64,000 nt of DNA, taken from the NCBI GenBank assembly GCA_019636755.1, contig JAHBWZ010000002.1, forward strand, positions 310,001 through 374,000. Direction: 5' to 3'. Below are positions 34,451 through 42,728 of this stretch, one piece after another. The notes under the pieces are model-generated. The model did no database searches and was not told the DNA's origin. It was given only the letters and a program-made list of their open reading frames with translations. Each line of letters starts with the position of its first letter. Within the stretch, counting starts at the first letter, position 1. The position numbers and the translations under genes are program-made. This DNA comes from Phycisphaeraceae bacterium. Its GTDB lineage: Bacteria > Planctomycetota > Phycisphaerae > Phycisphaerales > SM1A02.

Positions 34451-35223
34451 ACCGGACGCCAACGCTCACAGGACACGGACCGTGGAACGCCCGGTGGGGC
34501 ACTGTCGGCATGCAGCGGCTGAGTGCACATCTCGTCCGCGCCTACTGGCTGGTCACGGCGGCCCTCTTCGTCGCCGTGATTCTCATGCTCGTGCTCTACA
34601 CCCCGGTCGATCGCGGCATGGGCCCCGTGCAGAAGATCTTCTACCTGCACCTGCCCGTCGCGATCAGCGGCTTCCTCGCCGCCTTCGTGGTCTTCATCGC
34701 GAGCGTCGGCTATCTCTGGTCCCGCTCGATGTGGTGGGACGACCTGGCGGCAGCCGCCGGAAAGGTGGCCGTCCTCTACTGCGCGGTCATCCTCCTGACC
34801 GGCATGTTCTGGGGAAGGAGCGCCTGGGGCGTGTGGTGGACGTGGAGCCCGCGACTGACCTTCTCGCTGGTGCTCTTCCTGCTGTACGCGGTCTACGTAC
34901 TCATACGACCGACGATCGATTCGGCGGAGCGCCGGGCTGTCATCTGCGCCGTGTACGGCATCATCGCGTTTCTCGACGTTCCACTCGTCTACCTCTCTGT
35001 CCGGCTGATTCCCGACATCCATCCGTCATCGATCTCCCTGGAGCCGGCGATGCGCCTCTCGCTCCTGGCCTGGTTCCCGCCGGTCGTCATGCTGATGGCA
35101 GGAATGATCGGGACACGCTACGCGCTCAATCGTCGCCTGCGGTCGGCGGAGGCCGGGCGATTCTCCGAGGCTCCGTCTGCAGGAGCCGCCATCAGGGTCT
35201 CTGCCGCCGGAGGTCATCCATGA
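34447..35223 (+). CDS. ccmC: CcmC haem delivery protein
   Basis: A 258-residue polytopic protein that presents haem to CcmE. The WWD motif appears as WGVWWTWSPRLT, with conserved histidine-containing loops on either side (FYLHLPVA and the IHPSSI region). Six helices are predicted. An N-terminal extension of about 22 residues precedes the normal start. It overlaps ccmB and ccmD. Confidence 0.94.
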   Translation: MNRTPTLTGHGPWNARWGTVGMQRLSAHLVRAYWLVTAALFVAVILMLVLYTPVDRGMGPVQKIFYLHLPVAISGFLAAFVVFIASVGYLWSRSMWWDDLAAAAGKVAVLYCAVILLTGMFWGRSAWGVWWTWSPRLTFSLVLFLLYAVYVLIRPTIDSAERRAVICAVYGIIAFLDVPLVYLSVRLIPDIHPSSISLEPAMRLSLLAWFPPVVMLMAGMIGTRYALNRRLRSAEAGRFSEAPSAGAAIRVSAAGGHP

Positions 35224-35405
35224 CAGGCCAGGCGTATCTGCTGCTCGCGTACATCATCGGCCTCTCGCTGCTGTGGGGATATGCCGCTGCGCTGCTGCTC
35301 AGCCTGCGCGCCGCCCGGCAGCGACCGCCCGGCGCGGTCGACGGCGAGTCCCGCCGGCAATCCGCCCGCGCGCCTTCGATCACGCAGGAAAGGACCGCCC
35401 CATGA
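35220..35405 (+). CDS. ccmD: CcmD-like small membrane protein
   Basis: A 61-residue protein with one transmembrane helix (LLLAYIIGLSLLWGYAAALLLS) and a basic cytoplasmic tail, as in CcmD, which helps release haem-loaded CcmE from CcmABC. It overlaps the ccmC stop and the next start by four bases. The assignment rests on size, topology and exact operon position. Confidence 0.85.
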   Translation: MTGQAYLLLAYIIGLSLLWGYAAALLLSLRAARQRPPGAVDGESRRQSARAPSITQERTAP

Positions 35406-36073
35406 GGAACTGCATCCGCCCACTGGCATCCCTGACCGCCGGCATCTTCGCCGTCGCGCTCCTGGCCCTCACCCCGGTCTCGGCGATCCAGCAGCCGCTT
35501 CCGCCGAACCACCCGCCGATCGGACTTCCCCCGGATCACCCGCCGATGGGCAGCGGGCGGCCGGCATCGCCGGCGCCGCTCGCACCGGTGGCCGCGGCGG
35601 ATCCGGCGGATGTCGGGACCATCGACCAGATCGTCAGCGCCTACTACGACACCGTGTCCGGCGCCGCCGGCGTGGAGCGCAACTGGGGCCGATTCCGCTC
35701 GCTCTTCATCCCGGAGGCGCGCCTCATCGCGGCGCAGCCGACGGGGCCGGAGCAGCCCTGCGTGGTGCTGACCGTTGCGCAGTTCATCGAGTACAACGCC
35801 ATGTACTTCTCACGGGGCGGATACATCGAGCGCGACATCCACCGGGTCTCGGAGCGATTCGGCAACGCCGCCCACGTCTTCAGCACCTATGAGGCCCGCC
35901 GATCCGAGAGCGATCCCAGGCCGTACTCCCGTGGCATCAACAGCATCCAGCTTGTTCACGACGGGACTCGGTGGTGGATCACGGGCGTCATGTGGGACTA
36001 CGAGCGCGACAACAACGCCATCCCGGCCCAGTACCTCCCGGCAGCCGCCGGACCGGACGGGCCCTCGCCCTGA
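35402..36073 (+). CDS. Secreted NTF2-like (SnoaL-type) protein
   Basis: A 223-residue exported protein with a signal peptide (about 1-28), a proline-rich spacer (PPNHPPIGLPPDHPP), and one NTF2-like alpha/beta-cone domain from about residue 80. Conserved-looking segments are IHRVSERFGNAAHVFSTYE and RGINSIQLVHDGTRWWI. Such domains bind small ligands or act as enzymes, and the family is too diverse to predict a substrate. It starts within the ccmD stop, so it belongs to the ccm operon. Its link to cytochrome maturation is unknown. Confidence 0.82.
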   Translation: MRNCIRPLASLTAGIFAVALLALTPVSAIQQPLPPNHPPIGLPPDHPPMGSGRPASPAPLAPVAAADPADVGTIDQIVSAYYDTVSGAAGVERNWGRFRSLFIPEARLIAAQPTGPEQPCVVLTVAQFIEYNAMYFSRGGYIERDIHRVSERFGNAAHVFSTYEARRSESDPRPYSRGINSIQLVHDGTRWWITGVMWDYERDNNAIPAQYLPAAAGPDGPSP

Positions 36074-36198
36074 GCACCGAGGATCACGGCGCACGCCCGG
36101 GCCCGGAGGTCCCGGCGTGTGTCGCCTGCGGCCCGATCCGCCTTCGCAGAGGATGCATCCGTGCGACCATCGTCCATCACGCGGAGCCGAAGCGCACC

Positions 36199-37029
36199 AT
36201 GATCGATGCCGGTCCGGATCCATCGCCGGTGACGCCCCGCGCCTTCCACCTGGTGCTGACTGCCGTCATCGGCGTGTCGATCGCGGGGTACTTCGTCGGC
36301 GTCCGCCATGGACCCGCGCTGCCCGAAGTCGCGACGTTCAGCGGCGCCGCGCCGACGGTACATGCCGATGCGGTGCCGTCCATGACATACGCGGAGTTCG
36401 ATCGGCGGCGGTACGGCCCCAACCGTGACTGGCGGAGTGCGCTGGCGGACCTGGATCGGCAGGATGCGCCGGCACCGCGGTCGCGATGGGAATCGCCCGC
36501 GATGCACGAGTCGTTCCTGCAGACCAGGGCCGGACGGCGGGCATACGACGGTGCGCCGCCGGTCGTGCCGCATCCGATCGAGCAGGTCTCCGTCGCGGCG
36601 TGCATGGCCTGCCACGGAGAGGCGCGCTACGTCGGCCGGCAGACCTTTGCCCCGGCGATGAGCCATGAGGCCCACACGAACTGCACGCAGTGCCACGTCG
36701 AGCAGACCTCGGCCCGTTTCGAGCCCTCCACGCCCGCCGGGAACACCTTCGTCGGGAAGGTCATGCCCGAACGGAGCACGCGTACATGGTCCGGCGCACC
36801 TCCGACCGTGCCGCACTCCCTTCTCATGCGCGAGAACTGCCTGAGCTGTCACGGACCGGCGGGCATCCGGGCCATCCGGACGGAGCATCCCTGGGACGCG
36901 GTCTGTCTTCAGTGCCACCTGCCCGCAGCGCTTCACACGCAGTTCGCACGGCCGGAGACGCTCAGGCGACTCGGTGCACTCGAGTCACTCCTGCGGTCGC
37001 TGGAGGAACTGGACGCGCAGGAGAAGTGA
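36199..37029 (+). CDS. Second tetraheme NapB-like cytochrome
   Basis: A 276-residue cytochrome with an N-terminal membrane anchor (about 16-36). Four CXXCH motifs lie at C135, C162, C214 and C236 in two tandem units, each introduced by GAPPxVPH (118-125 and 199-206) and with CTQCH or CLQCH second haems. This is the same duplicated NapB arrangement as 5335-6198, with nearly equal spacing (26-27 and 22 residues within units). It is 125 bases after the NTF2-like gene and convergent with the second NrfD module, to which it may be the electron acceptor. No second napA is in the window, so its terminal partner is unknown. Confidence 0.87.
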   Translation: MIDAGPDPSPVTPRAFHLVLTAVIGVSIAGYFVGVRHGPALPEVATFSGAAPTVHADAVPSMTYAEFDRRRYGPNRDWRSALADLDRQDAPAPRSRWESPAMHESFLQTRAGRRAYDGAPPVVPHPIEQVSVAACMACHGEARYVGRQTFAPAMSHEAHTNCTQCHVEQTSARFEPSTPAGNTFVGKVMPERSTRTWSGAPPTVPHSLLMRENCLSCHGPAGIRAIRTEHPWDAVCLQCHLPAALHTQFARPETLRRLGALESLLRSLEELDAQEK

Positions 37030-37063
37030 CCGGGCGGGCTCGATCGGTCCGGTCGCCGCCGAG

Positions 37064-38323
37064 TCACCTCCGTGAGAAGTTGACGTCTCCCCGGAAGATC
37101 GGCAACGCGATCTTCAGCGCCACCGTGTAGATCATGAGCCCGAAGGCCCAGATCCCCGCGGTGATCTTCCACTCCGTCAGGCTCGGTGCATACTCCACTA
37201 TCTCGTGCAGCGTGCTGGGGATGAATCCGGGGATGATCAGGCCCATGCCCTTCTCGATCCACACGCCGATGAACGCGAGGACGCACGCGACCACGAGCCA
37301 CCGGACGCTCCGCATGATCGCGGGATGCAGGAAGAGGACGGCCGCGGCGACGTTGCAGAGGATCGCCGTCCATATCCACGGAACCAGGCCGTGGTAACCG
37401 TGAAGGCCGAAGAAGAGGTACCTGGCGTGGGCAACGTGCGCAGAGCCCGTGTAGAACTCCGTGAACAGTTCCGACGCCACCATGAGCAGGTTGATGAGAA
37501 TCGTGATCCTGACGATCTGGATGAGCGTGCGCGTCGGTCCCTTGAAATCCATCTTCGCTGAACCGGCCACCCGCGTGATCACCAGCATGGTGATGATGAG
37601 GAACGCGGGTCCGGAGACGAATGCGGACGCGAGAAACCTCGGCGCGAGCAGGGCGGAGTTCCAGAACGGCCGGCCGCCCAGGCCGGAGTAGAGGAATGCC
37701 GTCACCGTGTGAATCGAGATCGCCCACACGATCGAGATCATGATGAACGGAACGTACCACCTGGGGTCCGGCGTGCGGCCGAGGTAGCGGATATAGAGCA
37801 GGTACCCGCAGATGTGCAGGTTCAGCAGCAGGTACCCGTTGAGGACGATCACGTCCCAGGTCAGCATGGAAACCGGGAAGTTGAATCGCCCGAGTCCCGG
37901 AATGATGTGCCAGAACCGGTCCGGCCTGCCCAGGTCGACGGTCACGAACAGCAGGCACATCACGATGGCGGCGATCGCGAGCAGTTCACCGAGGATGACC
38001 ACATCGTGCATCCTGCGATCGTGATAGAGATAGGCGGGAATGACCATCATCACGCCACCGGCCGCGACGCCGACGGCAAACGTGAAGTTCGCGATGTACA
38101 GCCCCCACGAGACATGATCCGTCATGTTCGTGACGATCATGCCGTGCGCCACCTGGTGCGCCCACGCGTTCGCGCCGACCAGCGCCACGGCGGTGAGCAG
38201 CGTCATCCACGCGTAGAACATGAACGAACCGTCCGTCGCAAGCACGAGGGACTGCCAGATGAATCGCGGGTAGCTGACCCAGTGGGTCGGCTTCGGGCCC
38301 GGGGTGTGCGGAAGGGTGGTCAT
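37064..38323 (-). CDS. NrfD/PsrC-type membrane subunit (complete)
   Basis: A 419-residue integral membrane protein with about ten transmembrane helices, typical of NrfD/PsrC/HmcC quinol-interacting subunits. The first half (VSWGLYIANFTFAVGVAAGGVMMVIPAY) is closely similar to the partial protein at 1-390. Known members bind menaquinol near the periplasmic face and pass electrons to a partner Fe-S subunit. I choose ATG 38323, which aligns with the paralogue; a longer reading to 38470 would overlap the Fe-S gene and adds a low-complexity extension. It is the last gene of the trio 40052-37064. Confidence 0.9.
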   Translation of the reverse strand: MTTLPHTPGPKPTHWVSYPRFIWQSLVLATDGSFMFYAWMTLLTAVALVGANAWAHQVAHGMIVTNMTDHVSWGLYIANFTFAVGVAAGGVMMVIPAYLYHDRRMHDVVILGELLAIAAIVMCLLFVTVDLGRPDRFWHIIPGLGRFNFPVSMLTWDVIVLNGYLLLNLHICGYLLYIRYLGRTPDPRWYVPFIMISIVWAISIHTVTAFLYSGLGGRPFWNSALLAPRFLASAFVSGPAFLIITMLVITRVAGSAKMDFKGPTRTLIQIVRITILINLLMVASELFTEFYTGSAHVAHARYLFFGLHGYHGLVPWIWTAILCNVAAAVLFLHPAIMRSVRWLVVACVLAFIGVWIEKGMGLIIPGFIPSTLHEIVEYAPSLTEWKITAGIWAFGLMIYTVALKIALPIFRGDVNFSRR

Positions 38324-38462
38324 GGGATCTGCCGCGGGAAGGGATCGGGAAGCGTGACGGGATGCGGGACGCGGACCACCGGAGATCCGGCGGCCCGGCC
38401 CGGGGAGCCCGGACGCCGCGCGTGTTTCCTCTCCGGCGCCGTGTGAACTCCCCGGTGAACGG

Positions 38463-39404
38463 TCAATCAAAGAAATAGAACAGGGTGGGCCTGGTCCCGA
38501 GTTCCTCCTTCAGCACGAAGACCCGCTTGTTCGCGAGGACCCATCGGATCTCGGACTCCGGGTCGAGCAGGTTGCCGAAGATCCGCGCCCCGGTCGGGCA
38601 TGCCTCGAGGCACGCAGGCAGTCGTCCCTCGCGGGTGCGGTGCAGGCAGAAATGGCACTTCTCCATCGCACCCTGCGGCCGTATGCGGTTGGAGAGGTAG
38701 CCCTGGTCCGGATTGATCTCGTCCGCTGGAACCTCAGGCTGCTGCCAGTTGAACCGGCGCGCGTGATACGGGCAGGCCGCCTGGCAGTACCGGCAGCCGA
38801 TGCACCAGTTGTAGTCGACCACGACGATTCCGTCCGGCTCCTGCCAGGTCGCCTCGACCGGGCAGACAGAGACGCACGGCGGGTTCTCGCACTGGAAGCA
38901 CTGCACCGGAAGGTAGAAGGAGTCCGGGGCGGGCACGACATGGTCGTAGGTCGATCGGCCCTTCTCCAGGTCCATCGTGCCGCGCGGCATCTCGAAGATC
39001 CGGATGTATGACTGACTGGTCGCCCGGTCGTGGTTGTTCTCCCGGTGGCATGCCTCGGCGCACCGGCCGTTGCCGTTGCACACGCTCAGGTTGATCGCGT
39101 ATCCGAAGCGCACGCCCGGAATGGGCGGCGGATCCCTGATCGAGACCGCGGCGCCGTACTGCGCCTTCGTCTCGGACTCGAGGCGCTCGAAGATCGTGGC
39201 CTTCTCCTGCGGCGTCAGTTCCTTGTAGTGCTTCTGCAGGAACTCCTGGAGCGTGACGCGATCCTTCAGTTCCGCGAGCGGGAGGATCGCCCTGCCGAAT
39301 GCGGCGACGCCGATCGTCGCGCCGACCGCCTTCATGGCGGTGCGCCGCGAGACATCGCCGAGCACGGGGAGTGAGAATGTTCTGTGAGGCTTCTCGCTGG
39401 ACAT
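38463..39404 (-). CDS. TAT-type four-cluster Fe-S subunit with one cysteine replaced by asparagine
   Basis: A 313-residue paralogue of the protein at 387-1589. A twin-arginine signal (SRRTAMKAVGA, residues 19-29) precedes the ferredoxin part. Three cluster segments are complete (CFQCENPPCVSVCP, CIGCRYCQAACP, and CHFC...CLEACP). The first is C109-X2-N112-X2-C115-X3-C119: the second cysteine is asparagine, encoded by AAC at 39071-39069. This could make a [3Fe-4S] cluster or a cluster with an unusual ligand, as happens in some related respiratory subunits. The protein ends soon after FYFFD, lacking the C-terminal tail of its paralogue. It lies 18 bases downstream of the tetraheme cytochrome. Confidence 0.9.
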   Translation of the reverse strand: MSSEKPHRTFSLPVLGDVSRRTAMKAVGATIGVAAFGRAILPLAELKDRVTLQEFLQKHYKELTPQEKATIFERLESETKAQYGAAVSIRDPPPIPGVRFGYAINLSVCNGNGRCAEACHRENNHDRATSQSYIRIFEMPRGTMDLEKGRSTYDHVVPAPDSFYLPVQCFQCENPPCVSVCPVEATWQEPDGIVVVDYNWCIGCRYCQAACPYHARRFNWQQPEVPADEINPDQGYLSNRIRPQGAMEKCHFCLHRTREGRLPACLEACPTGARIFGNLLDPESEIRWVLANKRVFVLKEELGTRPTLFYFFD

Positions 39405-39422
39405 GCGTCAGAGACCTCGCGA

Positions 39423-40052
39423 TCAGTGCGGCGACTGCGGACTCAGGAAGCGGTCACGGGACTTGAACGTCGGGATCATGTGGGGGAATGCGGGGGCATG
39501 CGGGTCATGGCAGTCGATGCAGATCCGGCGCGATCGCGGCCCGCGCGTCAGGTCCCAGTAGCCCGTCATCCCGCCATGCGCCCCGTGCACGTAATCATTC
39601 GACTGCCTCGGGTGGCACTGGCCGCAGAGCGTCATGACGCTTGCGTATTCCACCTCGGTTCCGTCGGCGAGCCTCAGTGCACTGTAGTTCAGCGGATTGT
39701 GGCAGCTCAGACAGGCGAGATTTCCATGCACAAACTGCAGATCCTGATGGAACTGCTGAAGGTCGTCGCCCGATCGCGCGACCCGGTCGGGCGCCTGGAG
39801 CGAATGGCAGGCGACGCATGAGACGGTCACCGGCCGGTCGAGGTGATCGCGCTGTCCTGTCTCCACGCGAGGCGGGCCGACGGGCAGATTGAGATGCACG
39901 GGAAAGCGCCCCGTCTCATCGCCCTGATGGCTGGCCGCGACCGCACGATCGCCGGCGCCGGGACGCTGCTCGGAACATCCACCGATGACGCCTGGCGCGG
40001 CCGACACCGCGATCAGCAGGAGACAACCGGACGTGTTCAGACGGCGTGGCAC
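39423..40052 (-). CDS. Tetraheme cytochrome c lipoprotein of second NrfD module
   Basis: A 209-residue exported cytochrome with a lipobox (VIGGC, lipid cysteine near residue 26). Four CXXCH motifs lie at C79, C114, C143 and C178, spaced almost as in the paralogue at 1586-2380, and the last is CIDCHDPHAP. The start is taken as the GTG 40052-40050 with AGGGGGTG upstream; the longer reading to 40193 has no export signal at its own N terminus and covers an A/T-rich patch that is more likely the promoter. It heads the operon with the Fe-S and NrfD genes. Confidence 0.85.
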   Translation of the reverse strand: MPRRLNTSGCLLLIAVSAAPGVIGGCSEQRPGAGDRAVAASHQGDETGRFPVHLNLPVGPPRVETGQRDHLDRPVTVSCVACHSLQAPDRVARSGDDLQQFHQDLQFVHGNLACLSCHNPLNYSALRLADGTEVEYASVMTLCGQCHPRQSNDYVHGAHGGMTGYWDLTRGPRSRRICIDCHDPHAPAFPHMIPTFKSRDRFLSPQSPH

Positions 40053-40363
40053 CGGGCAGCACCCCCTGCACTCCGGCAGGATTCTTCCGGGACGCCGGAT
40101 CGGGAACCGGCGCCACGGTCTGCCCGCGGGCCACGCCGTCGGGAGATCCGGCCTCCGCGTTCCATGAATATTGTCGGAGAAACCCGCCCGCACCGGATCA
40201 CCGATCGAGCGGGAATTCCGCCCCCATTCCGCATGCCGCGCAGCCCGCCGGTGCCGGTCACCGCGACGCCTGATCCGGACGGTTCGGCACCGCGCGCCGC
40301 CCTGTCCGTTCGACGTGGCGTGGTCGCCGGTCGACGCGCCCGGACCACGTCGAAGGCGCGGCG
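40053..40363. other. Intergenic region with candidate promoter
   Basis: About 310 bases between two leftward genes. An A/T-rich patch (GAATATTGTC, 40166-40175) stands out from the GC-rich surroundings and may hold the -10 region for the cytochrome/Fe-S/NrfD operon. No sigma54-type element was seen. Confidence 0.4.
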
Positions 40364-41083
40364 CTACCGGTCCTCCGGTTCCTCCGATTGCGCCACCGGC
40401 GCCGCCTGGAGCAGTTCGACCGCCAGGGCGACCGCGTCCGTCAGCAGCGCAGAGATCTCCTCGCCCCGCATGATGACGCGGCGGCGCCGGTAGACGAGCA
40501 GGCGATGCCCGATGGACTCGACGGTGGTCTCCCGGTCGAAGCGCTCGATCGCCTCCACGACCTCCGGCGTGAAGCAGGCGCGGATCGCCGCCTCATCGGG
40601 GCCACGGAGCGATCGCGTCCGGGAGAACTCCGGGTACGCGTCGAAGTCGATGTCCTGCATGCCCAGCGCGCTGCCGAGGCGGTGGAGGATCGTCTCGGTC
40701 GACACCCTGAACTCCGGCAGGCGCGTCCCCGGAACTTCGATGATCGCGACGGTCTGCGCAATGCGCGCCGCCGACTTCCCGCTCTGCACCACGGTCGAGA
40801 AGTCTCCCACGTACACGCGGAGATCGGCCACGGTGCCGCTGAGGACATCACACATCTTCGGCGCCCGGCCGTGCGCAAGGCCGCCGACCCGCGCCTTATC
40901 CGTGACCGCGAGATCCGGTGCCTCCTCCAGGAACGTCATCGACAGTTCCGGCGCAAGGCCCTGTCGGATCCGTCGCCGCTCCGCGGCCTGGCGCCGATGG
41001 TGCATGACCGCCATCACGATCACGGCGGCTGCGACCACCAGCAGCACCAGGGGAATGGCAAGCGCCTGCCACTGTGCGGGCAT
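40364..41083 (-). CDS. Membrane-anchored hypothetical protein
   Basis: I do not recognise this 239-residue protein. One N-terminal transmembrane helix (LAIPLVLLVVAAAVIVMAVM, about 7-26) is followed by a basic stretch and a soluble domain of about 190 residues with mixed alpha/beta character (LRVYVGDFSTVVQSGKSAARIAQTVAIIEV). No signal cleavage site or metal motif is evident. The start at ATG 41083 gives an N-terminal anchor; a longer open frame reaches back to 41440 across the divergent deaminase gene and is rejected. It is divergent from the RidA-type gene with 91 bases between. Confidence 0.7.
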   Translation of the reverse strand: MPAQWQALAIPLVLLVVAAAVIVMAVMHHRRQAAERRRIRQGLAPELSMTFLEEAPDLAVTDKARVGGLAHGRAPKMCDVLSGTVADLRVYVGDFSTVVQSGKSAARIAQTVAIIEVPGTRLPEFRVSTETILHRLGSALGMQDIDFDAYPEFSRTRSLRGPDEAAIRACFTPEVVEAIERFDRETTVESIGHRLLVYRRRRVIMRGEEISALLTDAVALAVELLQAAPVAQSEEPEDR

Positions 41084-41162
41084 GACGGCATCATATCGTC
41101 GCCCTGTGGACCGGCCGCCGGCGGCGGACGCCGGCGCCGCCGCTCCCGGCGCACCCGCGCGG

Positions 41163-41168
41163 TACGCT
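41163..41168 (+). promoter_or_regulatory. Candidate -10 element TACGCT, possible leaderless start
   Basis: The hexamer ends six bases before the ATG at 41175, the spacing expected if transcription begins at the start codon. No Shine-Dalgarno sequence is present. Confidence 0.35.
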
Positions 41169-41174
41169 GCGCCC

Positions 41175-41612
41175 ATGCTGAGTCCCCGTGCACCGGAGCC
41201 GGTCGGCGCGTATCCCCATGTGAAGCGTGCCGGAGATTTTCTCTTCCTGTCCGGCGTCGGACCGCGGAAGCGCGGAACACGGGAGATTCCCGGGGTCGTG
41301 CTCGCAGCGGACGGCCGCGTGCTGTCAAGCGACATCGCCGTGCAGTGTATTTCCTGCTTCGAGAACATCCGCGCCATCCTGGAGGATGCAGGTGCCGCAT
41401 GGACCGACATCGTCGATGTCATGGCGTTTCTCACCGACATGCAACGGGACTTCGCGACCTACAACCGCATCTACGCCGAATGGTTCGCCGGGCCGGGACA
41501 GCCGAACCCGACGCGCACGACGGTCGAGATCGGTTCGCTGCCCACGCCGATCGCGGTGGAACTCAAGGTGATTGCATGGAGTCCGCTCGGAGGGCGAGGC
41601 GGCGATGGGTGA
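41175..41612 (+). CDS. nbaF: RidA-family 2-aminomuconate deaminase
   Basis: A 145-residue RidA/YjgF-fold protein. The N-terminal AYPHVKRAGDFLFLSG and the C-terminal NPTRTTVEIGSLPTPIAVELKVIA match the subgroup of 2-aminomuconate deaminases (NbaF/AmnD), including the conserved arginine that binds the carboxylate of the substrate. The enzyme releases ammonia from 2-aminomuconate, made by the dehydrogenase at 9488-10945, giving 4-oxalocrotonate. General enamine deaminase RidA is the alternative, but the YPHVKRAGDFL signature and the complete pathway in the window favour this role. It stands alone on the plus strand. Confidence 0.82.
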   Translation: MLSPRAPEPVGAYPHVKRAGDFLFLSGVGPRKRGTREIPGVVLAADGRVLSSDIAVQCISCFENIRAILEDAGAAWTDIVDVMAFLTDMQRDFATYNRIYAEWFAGPGQPNPTRTTVEIGSLPTPIAVELKVIAWSPLGGRGGDG

Positions 41613-41654
41613 GCAGCGTCCGGCGATCGGTGGGCAGCCCTGTCCGGGCAAGGC

Positions 41655-42403
41655 GATACTGCGATCGGCAACGTCGTCGGCTCGAACCCATTCAACATCG
41701 GCGTCATACTCGGACTGGCGGCACTGGTGTGTCCGATCCCGGTTCACCGGCGGATCATCAGGATCGATGGACCGGTCGCCCTCGGCGTGGCCATCCTGCT
41801 CCCTCGCCTGCCTGTGAATCAGCAGTCCGGACGTCTCGATGGCGTGCTGCTCTTCGCAGGGATTCTCGCGCAGGCGTGGATGAGGTCAGCGCCGCCAGGA
41901 GCCGGTGGAACAGGATCGCCGGGGATCCTGCCGCATCCGCCGTGCGACGGCGTTCCCGGCACCCGGCCATGGACATCGGCCTCGTCGCCGCAGGGCCTGC
42001 CGTCCTCGTGTCCGGATCGCACCTGCTTCTCATCCATTCGGTTTCCCTGACCAGGTCACTCGGTGTCAGTACGGCGGTGATCGGCCTTCCGATGGTGACC
42101 GCCGGAACAGGCATGCCCGAGCTCGCGACATCACCGATTGCCGCCCTCCACAGGCAGGCTGATACCGCCATCGGGAATGTGATCGGATCCAGCGTCTTCA
42201 GCATGCTCGGAATCCCTGGACCGGCGTCCATGGTCTCTCCACCGCGCGCCCCCGGGGTCTCCACGCTGGACTTCATCACGATGATCGGGCTCGCCGCACT
42301 CCTGCTGCCGCTGCTCTGCACCGGGCGCCTGCTCCATCGACTTGAAGGTGTCGCGCTCCTCGCCCTGCAGGCGCTCGACAGCTTCGTCCGCTGGCCGCAG
42401 TGA
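41655..42403 (+). pseudogene. Decayed K+-dependent Na+/Ca2+ exchanger-type antiporter (YrbG-like)
   Basis: Two halves of a CaCA-family antiporter can be read in different frames. From 41655, one frame reads DTAIGNVVGSNPFNIGVILGLAALV and continues to about 41885. From 41969, another frame reads DIGLVAAGPAVLVSGSHLLL, then the second alpha-repeat (GLPMVTAGTGMPELATS, AIGNVIGSSVFSMLGI), to the stop at 42403. The first alpha-repeat that should precede DTAIGN is missing, and a frameshift lies between 41885 and 41969. The first-half acidic residues are lost. I therefore regard it as a pseudogene truncated at the 5' end just after the deaminase gene. Confidence 0.85.
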
Positions 42404-42728
42404 TGGGCGGACACCATCATGCAGGTGACCGATCTGCGTGCCGCTGCTGACACCGGGCGCGCATCCGAGTCCGCTCATCGCGCGGCAGTTCGGAGTCGTT
42501 CACGGCTCATCCGGTGGCGGCACCGCAGCGCGGTGGCCAAGCCACCCTTCATCCACGGCGCTGCAGACCGTACCGACCGACCGAACGAGGCCGAAGGACG
42601 TGCTTCTCCAGCATGCATCGCAGCCCGTCGGGTGACGGGCTCGCGCCGATCCCGACGGACCGCGACCCGGTCCTGACCGCCATCCGGCCCGAAGCCTGCG
42701 CCACGAACCGCGCGGGTATCCTGATTGC
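42404..42728. other. Intergenic region before the kinase gene
   Basis: About 325 bases without a recognisable gene. The only notable element is TATCCT at 42717-42722, ending six bases before the kinase GTG. Confidence 0.4.
42717..42722 (+). promoter_or_regulatory. Candidate -10 element TATCCT of the kinase gene
   Basis: The hexamer is six bases before the GTG start with no Shine-Dalgarno sequence between, as for a leaderless mRNA. The evidence is sequence only. Confidence 0.35.

Noticed and set aside
40388-41968. Upstream part of the long plus-strand frame that ends in the antiporter remnant
   Set aside because: It runs antisense to the hypothetical gene at 40364-41083 and out of frame with the deaminase; only the last part shows antiporter similarity.
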